Source: Levilactobacillus wangkuiensis (GTDB taxonomy: Bacteria > Bacillota > Bacilli > Lactobacillales > Lactobacillaceae). From it: a stretch of 44,029 nucleotides of DNA. Location: positions 1 to 44,029 of the forward strand of contig NZ_BOLM01000021.1 in the NCBI RefSeq assembly GCF_016861605.1, written 5' to 3'. The notes beneath the pieces are model-generated. The model ran no database searches, was not told where the DNA came from, and saw only the letters and a program-made list of their open reading frames with translations. Within the stretch, counting starts at the first letter, position 1, and each line of letters opens with the position of its first letter. Shown here in pieces: positions 1 to 10,111 of this stretch. A program made the translations under genes and the position numbers.

Positions 1-177
1 CTCATCGATTGTTGTTACTTTATTTGTTATAAAAGCGAATTGACTTCGCAAATATTGTTTGGGTTTGATACCAAGTATCAAACCGCCCTACACATATTTG
101 GTTTGTCGAAACAATGTTCAGTTTTCAAAGGTCTACCAGTTATCATCGAGAAGCAATCGCTCCGTGACAACTTTTAA
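1..177 (-). other. 5' leader of a 16S rRNA operon (rrn), read leftwards
   Basis: Read on the minus strand, this stretch follows a strong promoter and ends in ATGAG at position 1. That fits the bases directly before the usual 16S start AGTTTGATCC, so the 16S gene should begin at or just beyond the left edge. Inside are a boxA-like segment (CCTTTGAAAACTGAACA, about 116-132), a perfect 10-bp stem with a 3-base loop at 62-84, and a 5-bp stem at 35-49. Such elements in rRNA leaders serve antitermination and processing. The rRNA itself lies outside the window, so the assignment rests on the leader and promoters. Confidence 0.75.
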
Positions 178-206
178 AGTATATCATGTCGTCTAAATCG
201 TGTCAA
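178..206 (-). promoter_or_regulatory. rRNA operon promoter P2
   Basis: On the minus strand the -35 is TTGACA (201-206), the spacer is 17 bases and the -10 is TATACT (178-183). This near-consensus promoter sits about 170 bases before the expected 16S start, typical of a proximal rrn promoter. Confidence 0.85.
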
Positions 207-290
207 CATCTTTTTTCAACTCTCTGAATATTTATTCAATACTCGAAAAATCAAATTCAATCTGATTAGCACGCCTTGACAACATTAACT

Positions 291-319
291 ATTTTATCAG
301 TTACGATTTAACTCGTCAA
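291..319 (-). promoter_or_regulatory. rRNA operon promoter P1
   Basis: On the minus strand the -35 is TTGACG (314-319), the spacer is 17 bases and the -10 is TAAAAT (291-296). It lies 113 bases upstream of P2, giving the tandem arrangement common for Firmicutes rrn operons. Between it and the dusB terminator (320-445) I see nothing else of note. Confidence 0.7.
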
Positions 320-445
320 GCACTAATTTCAAATCCTGATTAACTATTCAAGAATCTGTTATTTATGCATGAGCATTGCCAAATCAGCAACAGGTAATAT
401 CTTATCAATTATCTGCACTTCGGTCAAGGGAATTTATCAAGAAAA

Positions 446-478
446 ACAAAAAAGAACCCAGAAATTAATCTGAGTTCT
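446..478 (-). terminator. Terminator after dusB
   Basis: A 10-bp imperfect stem (453-462 with 469-478) with a 6-base loop is followed on the minus strand by a run of T. It separates dusB from the rRNA promoters. Confidence 0.75.
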
Positions 479-505
479 CTAAAATTAGTCTGACGGTCGG
501 TTCAC

Positions 506-1519
506 CTACTCAGCAAACCGCTTAACCGATGTCCGCTGACGACGCGTTGCCATCTTAGCTAAAAACTGTTCCAAGATGTCGACCATCACGTTTTCATCGG
601 TGGCATCCGTCAAAGCGACCTTGGTCCGTGCAGCGTGCGGAATGCCCTTTAGATAATAGGCCACTTGGTTACGAAAATCTCGTGGCCCCTCTTCTGGTCC
701 CTTGGCCACACATAGCTTATGCAGGTGTTCTTCCGCCGTCGCAACTTTCTCTGCCGCCGTGGGCTCCGGTAAAAGTTCCCCCGTCGCTAAATAATGATTC
801 ACGCGGCGTAGCAACCACGGGTTACCTTCAACGGCCCGACCAATCATCACGGCATCCGCCCCAACTTCATCTAACATGCGTTTCGCATCCTGGGGTGTCC
901 GCACATCCCCGTTTCCCATAAATGGAATCGACAGGTGCTGGGCAACCTGGGCCAAGATATCCCAATCCGCTTGGCCCTGATACATCTGCTTCCGGGTACG
1001 TCCATGCATAGCGACCGCTGATGCCCCGGCGCTCTCGGCAGCCAATGCATTTTCGACCGCTAAAATATGGTGATCATCCCAGCCCGTGCGCATTTTTACC
1101 GTGACGGGCTTTTTAACGGCCGCGACAACTGCAGCCACCATGTCGTGAACCTTCTGCGGGTCCAGTAACCATTTAGCCCCGGCATCCGTACTGACGACCT
1201 TATTGACCGGGCACCCCATATTAATGTCGATAATATCGGCTGGCGTCTCTTGATCGACGTACTGGGCAGCCTGCACCAGTGTCTCCTGCGTGCCCCCAAA
1301 GATTTGAATGCTCATTGGATGCTCTCTGGGATCGATCGCCATCATATGGAGGGTTCGCTGATTATGGTAATGGATGCCCTGACCCGAAATCATTTCGCAT
1401 TCCACCAGGCCTGCACCGAACTCTTTACAAATTTGGCGAAAGGCGACATTGGTCACCCCTGCCATGGGCGCCACAACGACCCGATTAGGAATTTCTACAT
1501 CACCGATTTTCCACGTCAT
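506..1519 (-). CDS. dusB: tRNA-dihydrouridine synthase DusB
   Basis: Flavin-dependent enzyme that reduces specific uridines in tRNA to dihydrouridine. The 337-residue product starts with the TIM-barrel segment VVVAPMAGVTN, which binds FMN, and carries the signature MGCPVNKV with catalytic Cys103. GNGDVRTPQDA and the following GADAVMIGRA form the C-terminal phosphate-binding part of the barrel. Length is normal for the family. The start lies 8 bases after the hslO stop and has only a weak ribosome site, suggesting translation coupled to hslO. In many lactobacilli lysS follows dusB; here a terminator and an rRNA operon follow instead. Confidence 0.95.
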   Translation of the reverse strand: MTWKIGDVEIPNRVVVAPMAGVTNVAFRQICKEFGAGLVECEMISGQGIHYHNQRTLHMMAIDPREHPMSIQIFGGTQETLVQAAQYVDQETPADIIDINMGCPVNKVVSTDAGAKWLLDPQKVHDMVAAVVAAVKKPVTVKMRTGWDDHHILAVENALAAESAGASAVAMHGRTRKQMYQGQADWDILAQVAQHLSIPFMGNGDVRTPQDAKRMLDEVGADAVMIGRAVEGNPWLLRRVNHYLATGELLPEPTAAEKVATAEEHLHKLCVAKGPEEGPRDFRNQVAYYLKGIPHAARTKVALTDATDENVMVDILEQFLAKMATRRQRTSVKRFAE

Positions 1520-1527
1520 GGCCCAGC

Positions 1528-2415
1528 CTACTTTGCTTGAGCTTGCGCGAGAATTGTCCGCAGATCATCCTCGGAGTATTCATACTTCGTCCCACAGAAA
1601 TGACAAACGGCTTCGGCGCCGTGATCTTGATCGATCATTTCTTGGAGCGCATCGGGTTGGATGGATGCCAAAGACTTGGCAAAACGGTCCTTAGAGCAAT
1701 CACACTTAAAGCTAACTGGCATCTTCTGCAAGATTTTGATTTTTTCATCCTTGAACAACAGTTGTAGAATCTCTTCGGGGGTTTGACCATCCAAGAGTAA
1801 TTCAGAAACCATTGGCATTTCCTTTAGGCGTTGTTCCAACCGGGAGATGGCTTCATCGGAAGCACCTGGCATGGTTTGAATCATGAACCCACCGGCAACC
1901 TTAACCGTGTTGTTCGGTTGAACGAAAACTGAGACCCCAACGGCACTCGGAATCTGTTCCGATTTGGCCAAGTAATAGGTAAAGTCTTCACCCAACTCGC
2001 CAGAGATCAAAGGCACTTGACCGGTATAGGGTTGACCGAGTCCTTGGTCCTTAGTCACCGTCAGCATCCCATTGACCCCAACGGCCTTCTTTACATCAAT
2101 TTTATGTTTTTCATTTAACGGTAAACTGATATGAGGGTACTGCAGGTAGCCCTTAACCGTTCCGTTAGCATTGCCATCAGCCACGATAGCCCCAACTGGG
2201 CCATGACCGTTGACCTTGACCGTTAAGCTTTCCTCACCCTTTAATAGAGAAGTTGAGAGTAACATGGTCCCAATCAGGGTCCGCCCTAAGGCTGCCGTTG
2301 CGGCGCTCCAGGTGTCATGTCGTTGCTGGGCTTCAGCGACCGTCTCCGTGGCATCCACCACGTAGGCCCGGAACATCCCATCATCAATTAAGCTTTTTAC
2401 TAAATAATCTGCCAT
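1528..2415 (-). CDS. hslO: Redox-regulated chaperone Hsp33
   Basis: Cytoplasmic holdase that is switched on by oxidation and protects unfolding proteins. The 295-residue product has the N-terminal Hsp33 domain beginning DYLVKSLIDDGMFRAYV, and the C-terminal redox switch with the zinc-binding pattern CxC (Cys238, Cys240) and CxxC (Cys271, Cys274). All four cysteines are intact. An AAAGGA site stands about 12 bases before the ATG. It lies between ftsH and dusB as in other Firmicutes; a terminator separates it from ftsH, so it probably has its own promoter (a TTGCAA/TAATGT pair is visible upstream). Confidence 0.95.
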   Translation of the reverse strand: MADYLVKSLIDDGMFRAYVVDATETVAEAQQRHDTWSAATAALGRTLIGTMLLSTSLLKGEESLTVKVNGHGPVGAIVADGNANGTVKGYLQYPHISLPLNEKHKIDVKKAVGVNGMLTVTKDQGLGQPYTGQVPLISGELGEDFTYYLAKSEQIPSAVGVSVFVQPNNTVKVAGGFMIQTMPGASDEAISRLEQRLKEMPMVSELLLDGQTPEEILQLLFKDEKIKILQKMPVSFKCDCSKDRFAKSLASIQPDALQEMIDQDHGAEAVCHFCGTKYEYSEDDLRTILAQAQAK

Positions 2416-2535
2416 ACGTTTAAAACGTCCTTTCGTTCAATTCATCATGCCCTACATTACCAGAAACCACATTTTTTGCAAATAGAAGCCTTTTCGGGGA
2501 GCAGTCTCTATTCCCTATCTCCTATCTTTGGAGAC

Positions 2536-2567
2536 AGCAAAAGGAGCGAGATCCGTGATCTCGCTCC
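2536..2567 (-). terminator. Terminator after ftsH
   Basis: Perfect 11-bp stem (2543-2553 with 2557-2567) with a 3-base loop, followed on the minus strand by TTTTGC. It lies 10 bases beyond the ftsH stop. Confidence 0.85.
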
Positions 2568-2577
2568 CCTAACGTGA

Positions 2578-4683
2578 CTATTCGGAATCGTCGGTATCCT
2601 TTGGATCATCGGCTGCCGAACTAGCTGCTGAGTTAGCCTGTGAAGACTCACTACTTGCAGCGGACGAAGCTAACTTGGCTTCCGTAGAAGCTTGCCGTTC
2701 TGCTTCGCGCCGTTCTAATTCGCGCTTAGATTCTTCAAACGTTGCCGCCTTTTCGCTTGGAAATTCGTTATTGCCGTCCTTTTCAGGCATCTTCCCAGTG
2801 TTAAACAAGCTGAGGATTTGCTTTTCGTCCAGCGTTTCGTATTTCAGCAAGGCATCCGCAATAATCTTGTGTTCTGCTTTATGTTCTTCCAAAATCTTCC
2901 GAGCAGTCTCGTGGGCCTCTCCGATGATTCGGCGAACTTCAGTATCAATTAAACTAGCGGTGTGTTCAGAGTAACTTGGTTGGCCAGGGTAACCCGCACC
3001 AGCGAATGGTTGGCCGCCAGCACTTTCCAGTGCAACGGTCCCCAAGGCGTCACTCATCCCATACTGGGTAACCATGGAACGGGCAATTTGTGTTGCCTGT
3101 TCAAAGTCATTGGAGGCCCCAGATGATTCGGAGTGGAAGATTAACTCTTCAGCCGTCCGACCACCCATTAACCCGGCAATCTGTTCCATGGCATCCTTCT
3201 TGGACATCAGCATTTGATCTTCCCGTGGGAGCATAATTGCATACCCGCCGGCACGACCACGAGGGACAATCGTGACCTTGTGAACGACTCGCGCATCGTT
3301 TAACACTAACCCGACAATGGTATGTCCGGCTTCATGGTAAGCAACAGTCTTCCGTTCTTCAGGACTGATGACCCGGTCCTTCTTAGCTGGTCCAGCGATG
3401 ACTCGGTCTTCGGCTTCATCTAAATCAGAAGCGTCAATCTGAGTCTTATTCCGCCGTGCGGCTAATAAGGCAGCTTCGTTCAAGAGGTTTTCCAAGTCGG
3501 CCCCGACAAAGCCAGGGGTTTGCTTAGAAATTTCTTTCAAATCAACGTCGTTAGCTAATGGCTTGTTCTTGGCGTGAACCTTCAGAATCGCTTCACGACC
3601 CTTAACGTCTGGCCGACCAACTAAGATCTTCCGGTCAAAACGACCTGGCCGCAGTAAAGCGGGATCCAAGACGTCAGAACGGTTGGTCGCAGCCATCACG
3701 ATGACGCCTTCACTCCCAGTAAACCCGTCCATTTCAACCAGCAATTGGTTCAACGTTTGTTCACGTTCATCGTGGCCACCGCCCATGCCGGCACCCCGTT
3801 GACGACCAACCGCATCGATTTCATCAATGAAGATGATGGAAGGAGCAGCCTTCTTGGCCTGTTCAAAGAGATCCCGCACACGACTAGCCCCGACACCGAC
3901 GAACATTTCCACGAAATCTGAACCAGAAATCGAGAAGAATGGTACCGCTGCTTCACCAGCAACGGCCTTCGCCAGCAACGTCTTACCAGTACCAGGAGGA
4001 CCCTCCAGCAAGACACCAGATGGTATCCGGGCACCTAATGAAACAAACTTACGTGGATTCTTCAAGAACTCAACAACTTCGACAAGTTCTTGCTTTTCCT
4101 CCTCCTCACCAGCAACGTCAGCGAAGCGAACCTTGTTCTCTTTGCTATCGGCTGGTTTGGCCTTACTCTTACCAAAGTTCATGACTCGGCCATTGCCGCC
4201 GCCTTGGCCGGCTTGACCCATCATCATGTAGAAGAAGAAGATGAAGATAACCAGTGGTGCTGCATAGACTAACAAGTTAATCCAGAAACCACTCGACTCT
4301 TCTGCTTTGGTGTTGACCTTTACGTTGTGATTCTTGGCGGTCTTGTCAATCTCGGAAACCGTCGAGTTATTCGTTAAGACTTGCGTGGTGAAGCCCGTCA
4401 CAGCGGTGCTTTGAGAACCGCCAAGACTGAAGCCGGTATTGGTTGAGCGCTTTTGCGCGTTCCGATACTCACCGGTAATCTTGTAAACTCCCCCGGAAGG
4501 TTGAATGGAGAAATTCTTGATCTTATTCGCATTTAAATCTTTAACGAACTGACTCGATTGGATTTCTTGGGATTGTGAGCTGTTGTTGTTACCGTTGAAT
4601 AGGTAAACAACACCAATGACCAACAAGAAGATCACAATGTAAAATAGACTATTACGGAACAGCCCATTTCGTCGATTATTCAT
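2578..4683 (-). CDS. ftsH: ATP-dependent zinc metalloprotease FtsH
   Basis: Membrane-anchored AAA+ protease that degrades misfolded membrane proteins and some regulators. The 701-residue product has a first membrane segment at about 12-29, an extracytoplasmic domain, and a second membrane segment at about 135-155. The AAA module follows, with Walker A GPPGTGKT (228-235), Walker B IIFIDEID and the SRH segment ending RPGRFDR. The M41 peptidase has HEAGH (450-454). The last 60 or so residues are a hydrophilic Glu/Ser/Ala/Asp-rich tail. A clean AAGGAGG site precedes the ATG. It follows hpt by 107 bases, the usual Firmicutes neighbour. Confidence 0.97.
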   Translation of the reverse strand: MNNRRNGLFRNSLFYIVIFLLVIGVVYLFNGNNNSSQSQEIQSSQFVKDLNANKIKNFSIQPSGGVYKITGEYRNAQKRSTNTGFSLGGSQSTAVTGFTTQVLTNNSTVSEIDKTAKNHNVKVNTKAEESSGFWINLLVYAAPLVIFIFFFYMMMGQAGQGGGNGRVMNFGKSKAKPADSKENKVRFADVAGEEEEKQELVEVVEFLKNPRKFVSLGARIPSGVLLEGPPGTGKTLLAKAVAGEAAVPFFSISGSDFVEMFVGVGASRVRDLFEQAKKAAPSIIFIDEIDAVGRQRGAGMGGGHDEREQTLNQLLVEMDGFTGSEGVIVMAATNRSDVLDPALLRPGRFDRKILVGRPDVKGREAILKVHAKNKPLANDVDLKEISKQTPGFVGADLENLLNEAALLAARRNKTQIDASDLDEAEDRVIAGPAKKDRVISPEERKTVAYHEAGHTIVGLVLNDARVVHKVTIVPRGRAGGYAIMLPREDQMLMSKKDAMEQIAGLMGGRTAEELIFHSESSGASNDFEQATQIARSMVTQYGMSDALGTVALESAGGQPFAGAGYPGQPSYSEHTASLIDTEVRRIIGEAHETARKILEEHKAEHKIIADALLKYETLDEKQILSLFNTGKMPEKDGNNEFPSEKAATFEESKRELERREAERQASTEAKLASSAASSESSQANSAASSAADDPKDTDDSE

Positions 4684-4790
4684 GTCGTGCCTCCTTACTC
4701 ACAGTTCCCAGCATTAAGATAGGAACGAAATTTAGGGCTCATGCCCTTTTACTAAATAAGATGTTATCACAATTGACTATCATTGACTAA

Positions 4791-5333
4791 TTATTTATCT
4801 GAATAAACTGAGGGCTTCAAAACACCCACGTACGGAAGGTTCCGGTACTTTTCTTCGTAGTCCAAACCATAGCCAACTACGAACTCACTGGGAACGTTAA
4901 ATCCAACGTAATCTGCCTTCGCTTCAACCACGCGGCCACTAGGCTTATCCATCAGCGTGCAGACCTTGATGGACTTGGCATTCCGGTCCTTTAACAGGTC
5001 TTCCAAGTACTTCAGTGTCCGGCCAGTATCGATAATGTCTTCAACTAACAAAATATCACGACCTGAGACGTCGGTATCCAGGTCCTTGAGTAACTTGATG
5101 GTCCCAGAAGAGGCCGTGCCCCCGTTGTAACTAGAAACATCGATAAAATCAATGGTCGCGTAAATATCCATGTCGCGAATCACATCGGTCATGAACAAGA
5201 TAGCCCCCTTTAACACACAGATAATTAAGGGCGTCTTGTCTTTGTAATCCTCGGAGAGTTGGGTGCCCAACCGTTTGCAGGCTGCGGCAATGTCTTCTTC
5301 ACTATATAGGACCTTCAAAATATCGTTATTCAT
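4791..5333 (-). CDS. hpt: Hypoxanthine phosphoribosyltransferase
   Basis: Purine salvage enzyme converting hypoxanthine (and guanine) with PRPP to the nucleotide. The 180-residue product contains the PRPP-binding signature [14 protein letters not shown] and the family segment [12 protein letters not shown]. An open frame extends 12 codons further upstream into tilS, but AAGGGG stands 6 bases before the internal ATG at 5333, and the protein then begins MNNDILKV like its relatives, so I chose that start. The gene begins 16 bases after the tilS stop, so tilS and hpt are very likely co-transcribed, as in Bacillus. Confidence 0.95.
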   Translation of the reverse strand: MNNDILKVLYSEEDIAAACKRLGTQLSEDYKDKTPLIICVLKGAILFMTDVIRDMDIYATIDFIDVSSYNGGTASSGTIKLLKDLDTDVSGRDILLVEDIIDTGRTLKYLEDLLKDRNAKSIKVCTLMDKPSGRVVEAKADYVGFNVPSEFVVGYGLDYEEKYRNLPYVGVLKPSVYSDK

Positions 5334-5349
5334 GCTGTTCCCCTTTCGC

Positions 5350-6723
5350 CTATTCATGCTTCCAAACAATATGATAGTTTTTTGTGTGCGGTCGTGGTGG
5401 CCAAACCGACCACTTCACGCCAAGCACCGCCAGGAGATCTCCCGTTGCCGTGACCAAGACCTGCTGGGCAGGTCGCTGGTCGCGGGGCACCTTTGCGTTG
5501 ATTAAAACGCGCCGGACTGCTTGATGATGACCGGTTGCGAGTCGCACCTGATCATCGGCCTGCCACGGTCGAACCATTAACGGTAATTGATTCGCCGTCA
5601 ACGCCACGGTCGTATGGGGAGTGTGTTCCTGAAGGCGGCTTGCCGTGAAGCAACCGAGTTGCCAGCCGTTACCAACTGGCCGCCATTGGTTTAAGTCTAC
5701 CATAAATCTAAAATGTTCCACGGATTTTTGCTGTAAATTTTTTATTGGTAAAAATTGAAACCTTTCATAGTCTTTATAAAAGGCCCAACCACCCGCAAAC
5801 GACACCGTTCCCGTCGGCCGTTGGGAGTTGGCTAACAGCTGTAAGCACTGGGTGATGCGCGACTCAATGGTCGATTCTGCCGGTGCAACTCGCTTAATAA
5901 ATCGACTCAGTAACAGCCGCTGCTCCGCCACCGGCCGGGCTAACAATTTGGCGCCATCCCCGGTCAGGGGCGTTGCCGCCACCACGATATCCTGAAGTGT
6001 CGTCGCCAAGGCTCGTTCCGCCACCGCCAACGTCGCCTGCAACTGCTCAGCGTACGCTAGCAAGTGCGAAACGACCTGGGGATTCTCCCGCTTGAGTTGC
6101 GGCAGTATCTCGTGGCGCACCCGGTTACGACTAGCCACCAGTTCCTGGTTCGTCTGGTCCTCATACCAGGGGATCTGGCGTTGCCGCGCGTACGCCACCA
6201 GCTGCGCCTTGGTAAATGGCAGCAGCGGATGAATCACCTGTCCCGAAGCCAACGGGCGGCTGGACGCCATCCCCGTCAATTGGGTCAGATCACCGCCCCG
6301 GATGAGCTTCAATAGCAGGGTTTCCGCCTGCTCATCGGCTTGATGGGCCGTAGCAACCCAAGCAGCGCCCTGTTGGGTCATCTGTTCCGCAAAAAAATGG
6401 TAGCGAAACTGCCGAGCCGCCGCTTCAATCCCGTGTGCCGGATGCTGGTCAGCTGGCCAGTCAGTCTTGACCAGCGGCACGTGATGCGCCGCACACCAGC
6501 GTTCCAGGAAGACTGCCTCCGTTTGGCTTTGTTCGCGCAAGTGATGGTTGACGTGAACCACGGTCAGTGCGGGCTGCTGGTCCGCCGGCAAGCCTAACAG
6601 GAGGCTCAGCAGAACCATGGAATCGACACCAGTCGACACGGCCACTAGCCCCCGTTGCTGGGAATCAGCCCATCCCTGTGCTTGAAAATTCTGCTGAAAA
6701 TCTGTTGCCAGTGTCACTGCCAT
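5350..6723 (-). CDS. tilS: tRNA(Ile)-lysidine synthase
   Basis: Modifies the wobble cytidine of the AUA-reading tRNA-Ile to lysidine, using ATP and lysine; essential in bacteria. The 457-residue product has the N-terminal PP-loop ATPase signature as STGVDS (30-35), a variant of the usual SGGxDS, followed by the conserved VVHVNHHLR and [12 protein letters not shown] segments. The last 90 or so residues match the C-terminal TilS domain. The only purine-rich site, GGGGG, sits one base before the ATG at 6723. A GTG two codons later (6717) would have a more normal spacing, so the start could be there. Confidence 0.93.
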   Translation of the reverse strand: MAVTLATDFQQNFQAQGWADSQQRGLVAVSTGVDSMVLLSLLLGLPADQQPALTVVHVNHHLREQSQTEAVFLERWCAAHHVPLVKTDWPADQHPAHGIEAAARQFRYHFFAEQMTQQGAAWVATAHQADEQAETLLLKLIRGGDLTQLTGMASSRPLASGQVIHPLLPFTKAQLVAYARQRQIPWYEDQTNQELVASRNRVRHEILPQLKRENPQVVSHLLAYAEQLQATLAVAERALATTLQDIVVAATPLTGDGAKLLARPVAEQRLLLSRFIKRVAPAESTIESRITQCLQLLANSQRPTGTVSFAGGWAFYKDYERFQFLPIKNLQQKSVEHFRFMVDLNQWRPVGNGWQLGCFTASRLQEHTPHTTVALTANQLPLMVRPWQADDQVRLATGHHQAVRRVLINAKVPRDQRPAQQVLVTATGDLLAVLGVKWSVWPPRPHTKNYHIVWKHE

Positions 6724-6749
6724 GCCCCCGTTTCACGTTACCTTTGTTA

Positions 6750-6776
6750 AGAAAAAGGGCCGCACGAATGCGGTCC
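6750..6776 (-). terminator. Terminator between the S1-domain gene and tilS
   Basis: A 7-bp stem (6757-6763 with 6770-6776) with a 6-base loop is followed on the minus strand by TTTTTC. It ends the transcript of the S1-domain gene before tilS. Confidence 0.75.
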
Positions 6777-6789
6777 TGATTAAAGACAT

Positions 6790-7356
6790 TTAGCTACGCC
6801 GGCCACCACGACCGCCCCGTTTGCCTTCAGTATTACGTTTAATCGTTGCCAAACGGTCCTCACTTTGCTTCAAGAACCCTGACATCAAGTCGTCGAAGCT
6901 TTCTTCATGTTTAGCCGAGTGATGACCCGAGAAGCGGCCATTAGCTGAACTGTGATGTGGCCGGGGACCGTTATTTTCAAACCGACGGCCATGGCCGTTG
7001 CTTTCCCCGCCATGATTACCACCGTTGCCGTGGAACTCATGGTTGCCGCCACGATTATTGTTATCGTGATGACTGTCATGATGGTCATTGTGGCTGTGAT
7101 GTGGCCGCTCTGACTCTGGATGATCCGTGGCCTTACGAATCGACAAACCAATCTTGCCGTCATCGCCCACGGTCAATACCTTAACCGTTACTTCGTCACC
7201 AACGGATAAGACGTCATGGATGTCCTTAACGTACCCGTCAGAAATTTCACTAATGTGCACCAGCCCGGTCTTGTGGTCACCTAAATCAACAAATGCACCA
7301 AAGTTCGTAATTCCGGAGACCTTTCCGGTAACTTTAGCTCCAACCTCGATTGCCAT
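6790..7356 (-). CDS. S1-domain RNA-binding protein (YabR type) with His/Asn/Gly-rich tail
   Basis: The 188-residue protein begins with one S1 (OB-fold) RNA-binding domain at about 1-75, recognisable from VTGKVSGITNFGAFVDL, GLVHISEIS and GKIGLSIRKA. From about 78 to 150 comes a low-complexity region very rich in His, Asn and Gly, then a charged helix and a basic end (GKRGGRGGRRS). S1 proteins of this family (YabR, general stress protein 13) are thought to contact RNA or ribosomes; the exact role is unsettled. The start follows from AAGGAGG upstream of ATG at 7356; a longer frame of 35 codons has no ribosome site. It has an extended -10 (TGTTATACT) and its own terminator. Confidence 0.88.
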   Translation of the reverse strand: MAIEVGAKVTGKVSGITNFGAFVDLGDHKTGLVHISEISDGYVKDIHDVLSVGDEVTVKVLTVGDDGKIGLSIRKATDHPESERPHHSHNDHHDSHHDNNNRGGNHEFHGNGGNHGGESNGHGRRFENNGPRPHHSSANGRFSGHHSAKHEESFDDLMSGFLKQSEDRLATIKRNTEGKRGGRGGRRS

Positions 7357-7532
7357 AAACAAGAAGTTCCTCCTTAAAATAAGTGCTTTCAGTATAACAC
7401 AATTCTTCCCAATCCCACACGTCGACATGAAAAAAATAAAGTCCTTTGACCAACTCGCCATCCCCAGCCAAAGCCTGTTAAATTAACTTTCAAGCTAATT
7501 AGTCACTGACGCGAATGATTTCCCTGACTAGC

Positions 7533-7574
7533 AAAAAATCCGACAGTTCTCATGAAAGCGAACCGCCGGATTTT
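7533..7574 (-). terminator. Terminator after divIC
   Basis: Stem 7535-7542 with 7567-7574 (AAAATCCG/CGGATTTT) plus an inner GTTC/GAAC pairing, followed by T on the minus strand. It lies just beyond the divIC stop. Confidence 0.75.
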
Positions 7575-7580
7575 AATTGA

Positions 7581-7988
7581 TTATTTAGCTGTCACATCGC
7601 TAGCGTGATCGCCAGGCAAACTATAAATCGTTTCGCCCGACTTAGAATAGTAGTACTTAGACCGAATCAACTGGGCCAAATAGTCTTTATCGTTCAACTG
7701 TTTGATCTCTTGCTTGAGGTCTGCGTTCTTGGCCTTGGTCTTGGTCAAGGTCCGCTCACTCGTTGCTACCTGTTGATTGACCTGATGCAGACTCGCGTGG
7801 GTCCGAATCAATTGGACACCTAAAATAATCGCGAAGACTGCGAAGACCACTAGGATTCGAGCAGCCCGCCGCACGCGCCGATGACCCAGCCAACGGGTAT
7901 GGTGCTGCACCGCCTGCTGATGCTGAATCTTTCGCGTATAGTCATTGTCTAGCCGTTTAATTTTTGCCGTCGGTTTCGCGTCAGCCAT
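7581..7988 (-). CDS. divIC: Septum formation initiator DivIC/FtsB family
   Basis: Cell-division protein that works with FtsL and DivIB at the septum. The 135-residue product has a basic cytoplasmic start, one membrane segment at about 43-63 (ILVVFAVFAIILGVQLI) and an outside coiled coil (about 64-105) with LKQEIKQLNDKDYLAQLIRSKYY, the family's usual ending. The ATG at 7988 has GGAGG about 10 bases before it, while the GTG three codons upstream overlaps that site, so ATG is preferred. The -10 TATACT in an extended TGC context lies upstream. Position between rqcP and the S1-domain gene matches the Bacillus order. Confidence 0.88.
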   Translation of the reverse strand: MADAKPTAKIKRLDNDYTRKIQHQQAVQHHTRWLGHRRVRRAARILVVFAVFAIILGVQLIRTHASLHQVNQQVATSERTLTKTKAKNADLKQEIKQLNDKDYLAQLIRSKYYYSKSGETIYSLPGDHASDVTAK

Positions 7989-8226
7989 GCCACTCACTCC
8001 TCCATGTTCACCAGATGATTTAACTTGAGTATAGCAAGTTTCAATTTAGACGTCTAGCTAGTTAAGCATATTGTAAAACATTCGTCACATTAGTCGCTTA
8101 AATTCGCGGTGTTGACCCGAAGAAAGCGCCTAATAATCACATTCGCTATCTCCGACTTCCCAATGACGTCTGGTAGGTCAGCAACCTAACTTACCCCACC
8201 ACAACGAATACCTTTTCGGTCGCTAA

Positions 8227-8499
8227 TTATTCTTGCCGAAAATCTTGGGCGTACTCTTCCTTCACGATGGTGTACATCCGTTCGGCGTCGTCCTTCTTCG
8301 TAGTTTCCAAGAGTTCATCGACTTGAACCGTCAACGTCTTGTTCCCAAACTTAATGACCAATTCATCCTTAGGGGCCACTTCAGTCGAAGACTTGGCAAC
8401 CTTCCCGTTGATTTCAATCCGGCCCTTGTCAGCAATTTCCTTAGCCACTGACCGCCGCTTGATGATTCGAGAAACTTTCAAATATTTATCTAATCGCAT
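8227..8499 (-). CDS. rqcP: S4-domain RNA-binding protein RqcP (YabO)
   Basis: A 90-residue protein beginning [16 protein letters not shown], the start of an S4 RNA-binding domain that fills about residues 1-65. In Bacillus subtilis the homologue RqcP (YabO) binds obstructed 50S subunits and helps RqcH add alanine tails in ribosome quality control; I transfer this role by family and neighbourhood. GGAGG stands 6 bases before the ATG at 8499. An upstream extension of 19 codons overlaps the flippase gene and has no ribosome site. The start is directly next to the flippase stop (8501), so translation is probably coupled. The MazG-like gene yabN, which lies between these two in Bacillus, is absent. 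Confidence 0.9.
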   Translation of the reverse strand: MRLDKYLKVSRIIKRRSVAKEIADKGRIEINGKVAKSSTEVAPKDELVIKFGNKTLTVQVDELLETTKKDDAERMYTIVKEEYAQDFRQE

Positions 8500-8500
8500 A

Positions 8501-10081
8501 TTATTTTCCTCCGTGTTGGCTAAGTTTCTGCCATAATCGTAAAACTGTTTCTGCATGCGGAATCGCTAACCATTCCCGCACACTGAGTAACTGCCAACTG
8601 AGCGCCAGGCCCAAGAAGATGGCCACCCCAATGGGAATGGTGATCAAGAGACCCACGCCGGCTGCTAACCGCCCCGTCGCCAAGACTGGCCACCAATGCT
8701 CCAGGACCACCACGGCAACTTTTACCCCAGCTACCATCAAGATGGTACAGCCTAGCAAGGTGCGAATGTAGTTGCGCGTCCAGATACCGGTTCGCAGCGT
8801 GACGGCCGAGCCGTACCAGATCACCAGGAACGTCACGCCCAGGCTAATGACCGTCAGCCAACTGGCGCCACTCGCGCCGAAGTTGACCACGGCCCAGTGA
8901 TTGGCGACTGCCTTCACCACAAGGCCGGCAACCAACGCCACGACCGTGAGCCGATAGCTATTCTGACTCTGTAGCACACTGTTGTAGGTCTGAATCAGCG
9001 TTGCCAGGATAATGCTCATCATGTAAACGCCCAGCATCCAGCTCCCCGTGATGTTGCCAAAGAGGAGCCGGTTGATCCACGGCATCAGACTGATCAGCCC
9101 CGCGGTCGCCGCCGTTGCAATCATTAAAGCGATGCGCATCATGGTCGTCGTCAGGCGTTTAAACGCCTTGGGCCGCTGCTGATGTTGCGCCTCGCTCAGC
9201 GCCGGTAACAGTGACGTGGCAAAGGCGACCGCCACCACCAGGCCCAATTGGACTAACGGTTGGGCCCGGTCGTAGACCCCTTTCAGACTTTTGGCGGCTG
9301 CATCGGCCATGCCACCGGCCACCAGGCCATTTTTAACCGTAAATGAATCGACCAGTTGTAGCAGGACCATCATGGCCGTGAGGAGACAGAGCGTCCCCCC
9401 CTCGATCAGTAGCCGTCGCCCCAAGTGTGGCAGACGCCAGCCAGTCCGAATCTCGGGTTGCCGCCACCGTGGTAGCACAACTAACGCTGCCACGGCCGCA
9501 ATCGTGCCCCCACTCAGCGCCCACATGCCCATCCGGTAAACGGACCAGTCATGGGTCACTGCCCAGCCGGCGGCCACTAGAATCACAACGACTCGAACCA
9601 GTTGCTCGACCACCTGTGACCGCGCGGTGGGGAGCATTCGAAACTGGCCTTGGTGGTAGCCCCGGCCGACCGAAAGCTCTGGCATTAATAGGAACATCCA
9701 CGCCACCATCCGAATCAGTGGCGCTAGTTGGGCATCCCCCATTGCTCGGGCAATACCAGGCGCGCCCACCATCAGGCCGCCGAAGAGCACCAGTGCCAGC
9801 GCCCACACCCAGCGATAGACTTGCCGGGCCACGGCCTGCTGACTGGGCAGGTCGGGTGCCTCCGCAATTAGTTTGGAAATAAAGACGGGCAATCCACTCA
9901 GGGCAAAGGTCATGCCAATGCCGTACAGGGGATAAACCTGTTGATACACGTAGAACCCGGTGTTGCCGACCATGTTTTGAAAGGGAACCCGGTAGACCGC
10001 ACTCAGTAGCTTCGTAATGAACGCCGCTACCGAGAGAATCAGGGCACCCTGCAAGGTCGTATTTACGTTGCGTTTGCCCAT
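8501..10081 (-). CDS. MOP-superfamily polysaccharide/lipid flippase (YabM/SpoVB type)
   Basis: An integral membrane protein of 526 residues with about 14 hydrophobic segments and the MATE-like/PST start [31 protein letters not shown]. Relatives include SpoVB, YabM and the lipid II flippase MurJ (YtgP), which move lipid-linked sugars across the membrane. Which substrate this copy handles cannot be told from sequence; a wall precursor or exopolysaccharide is likely. AGGAGGAGG precedes the ATG, and the gene begins 30 bases after mfd, so pth-mfd-flippase-rqcP reads as one operon. It is rich in Gly/Ala/Val with higher GC than its neighbours. Confidence 0.88.
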   Translation of the reverse strand: MGKRNVNTTLQGALILSVAAFITKLLSAVYRVPFQNMVGNTGFYVYQQVYPLYGIGMTFALSGLPVFISKLIAEAPDLPSQQAVARQVYRWVWALALVLFGGLMVGAPGIARAMGDAQLAPLIRMVAWMFLLMPELSVGRGYHQGQFRMLPTARSQVVEQLVRVVVILVAAGWAVTHDWSVYRMGMWALSGGTIAAVAALVVLPRWRQPEIRTGWRLPHLGRRLLIEGGTLCLLTAMMVLLQLVDSFTVKNGLVAGGMADAAAKSLKGVYDRAQPLVQLGLVVAVAFATSLLPALSEAQHQQRPKAFKRLTTTMMRIALMIATAATAGLISLMPWINRLLFGNITGSWMLGVYMMSIILATLIQTYNSVLQSQNSYRLTVVALVAGLVVKAVANHWAVVNFGASGASWLTVISLGVTFLVIWYGSAVTLRTGIWTRNYIRTLLGCTILMVAGVKVAVVVLEHWWPVLATGRLAAGVGLLITIPIGVAIFLGLALSWQLLSVREWLAIPHAETVLRLWQKLSQHGGK

Positions 10082-10111
10082 GGTTCCTCCTCCTGCCCAA
10101 AGTCAGACGTC

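Noticed and set aside
62-84. Perfect 10-bp stem as a terminator
   Set aside because: It has no T run on either strand and lies inside the rRNA leader, where processing stems are expected.
1-177. Reading this stretch as a 16S-23S spacer
   Set aside because: Two strong promoters directly upstream and the ending ATGAG fit a 16S leader better, and no 16S 3' end is present to the right.
5334-5369. Upstream extension of hpt into tilS
   Set aside because: The internal ATG has a well-spaced AAGGGG site and matches the normal start of the family.
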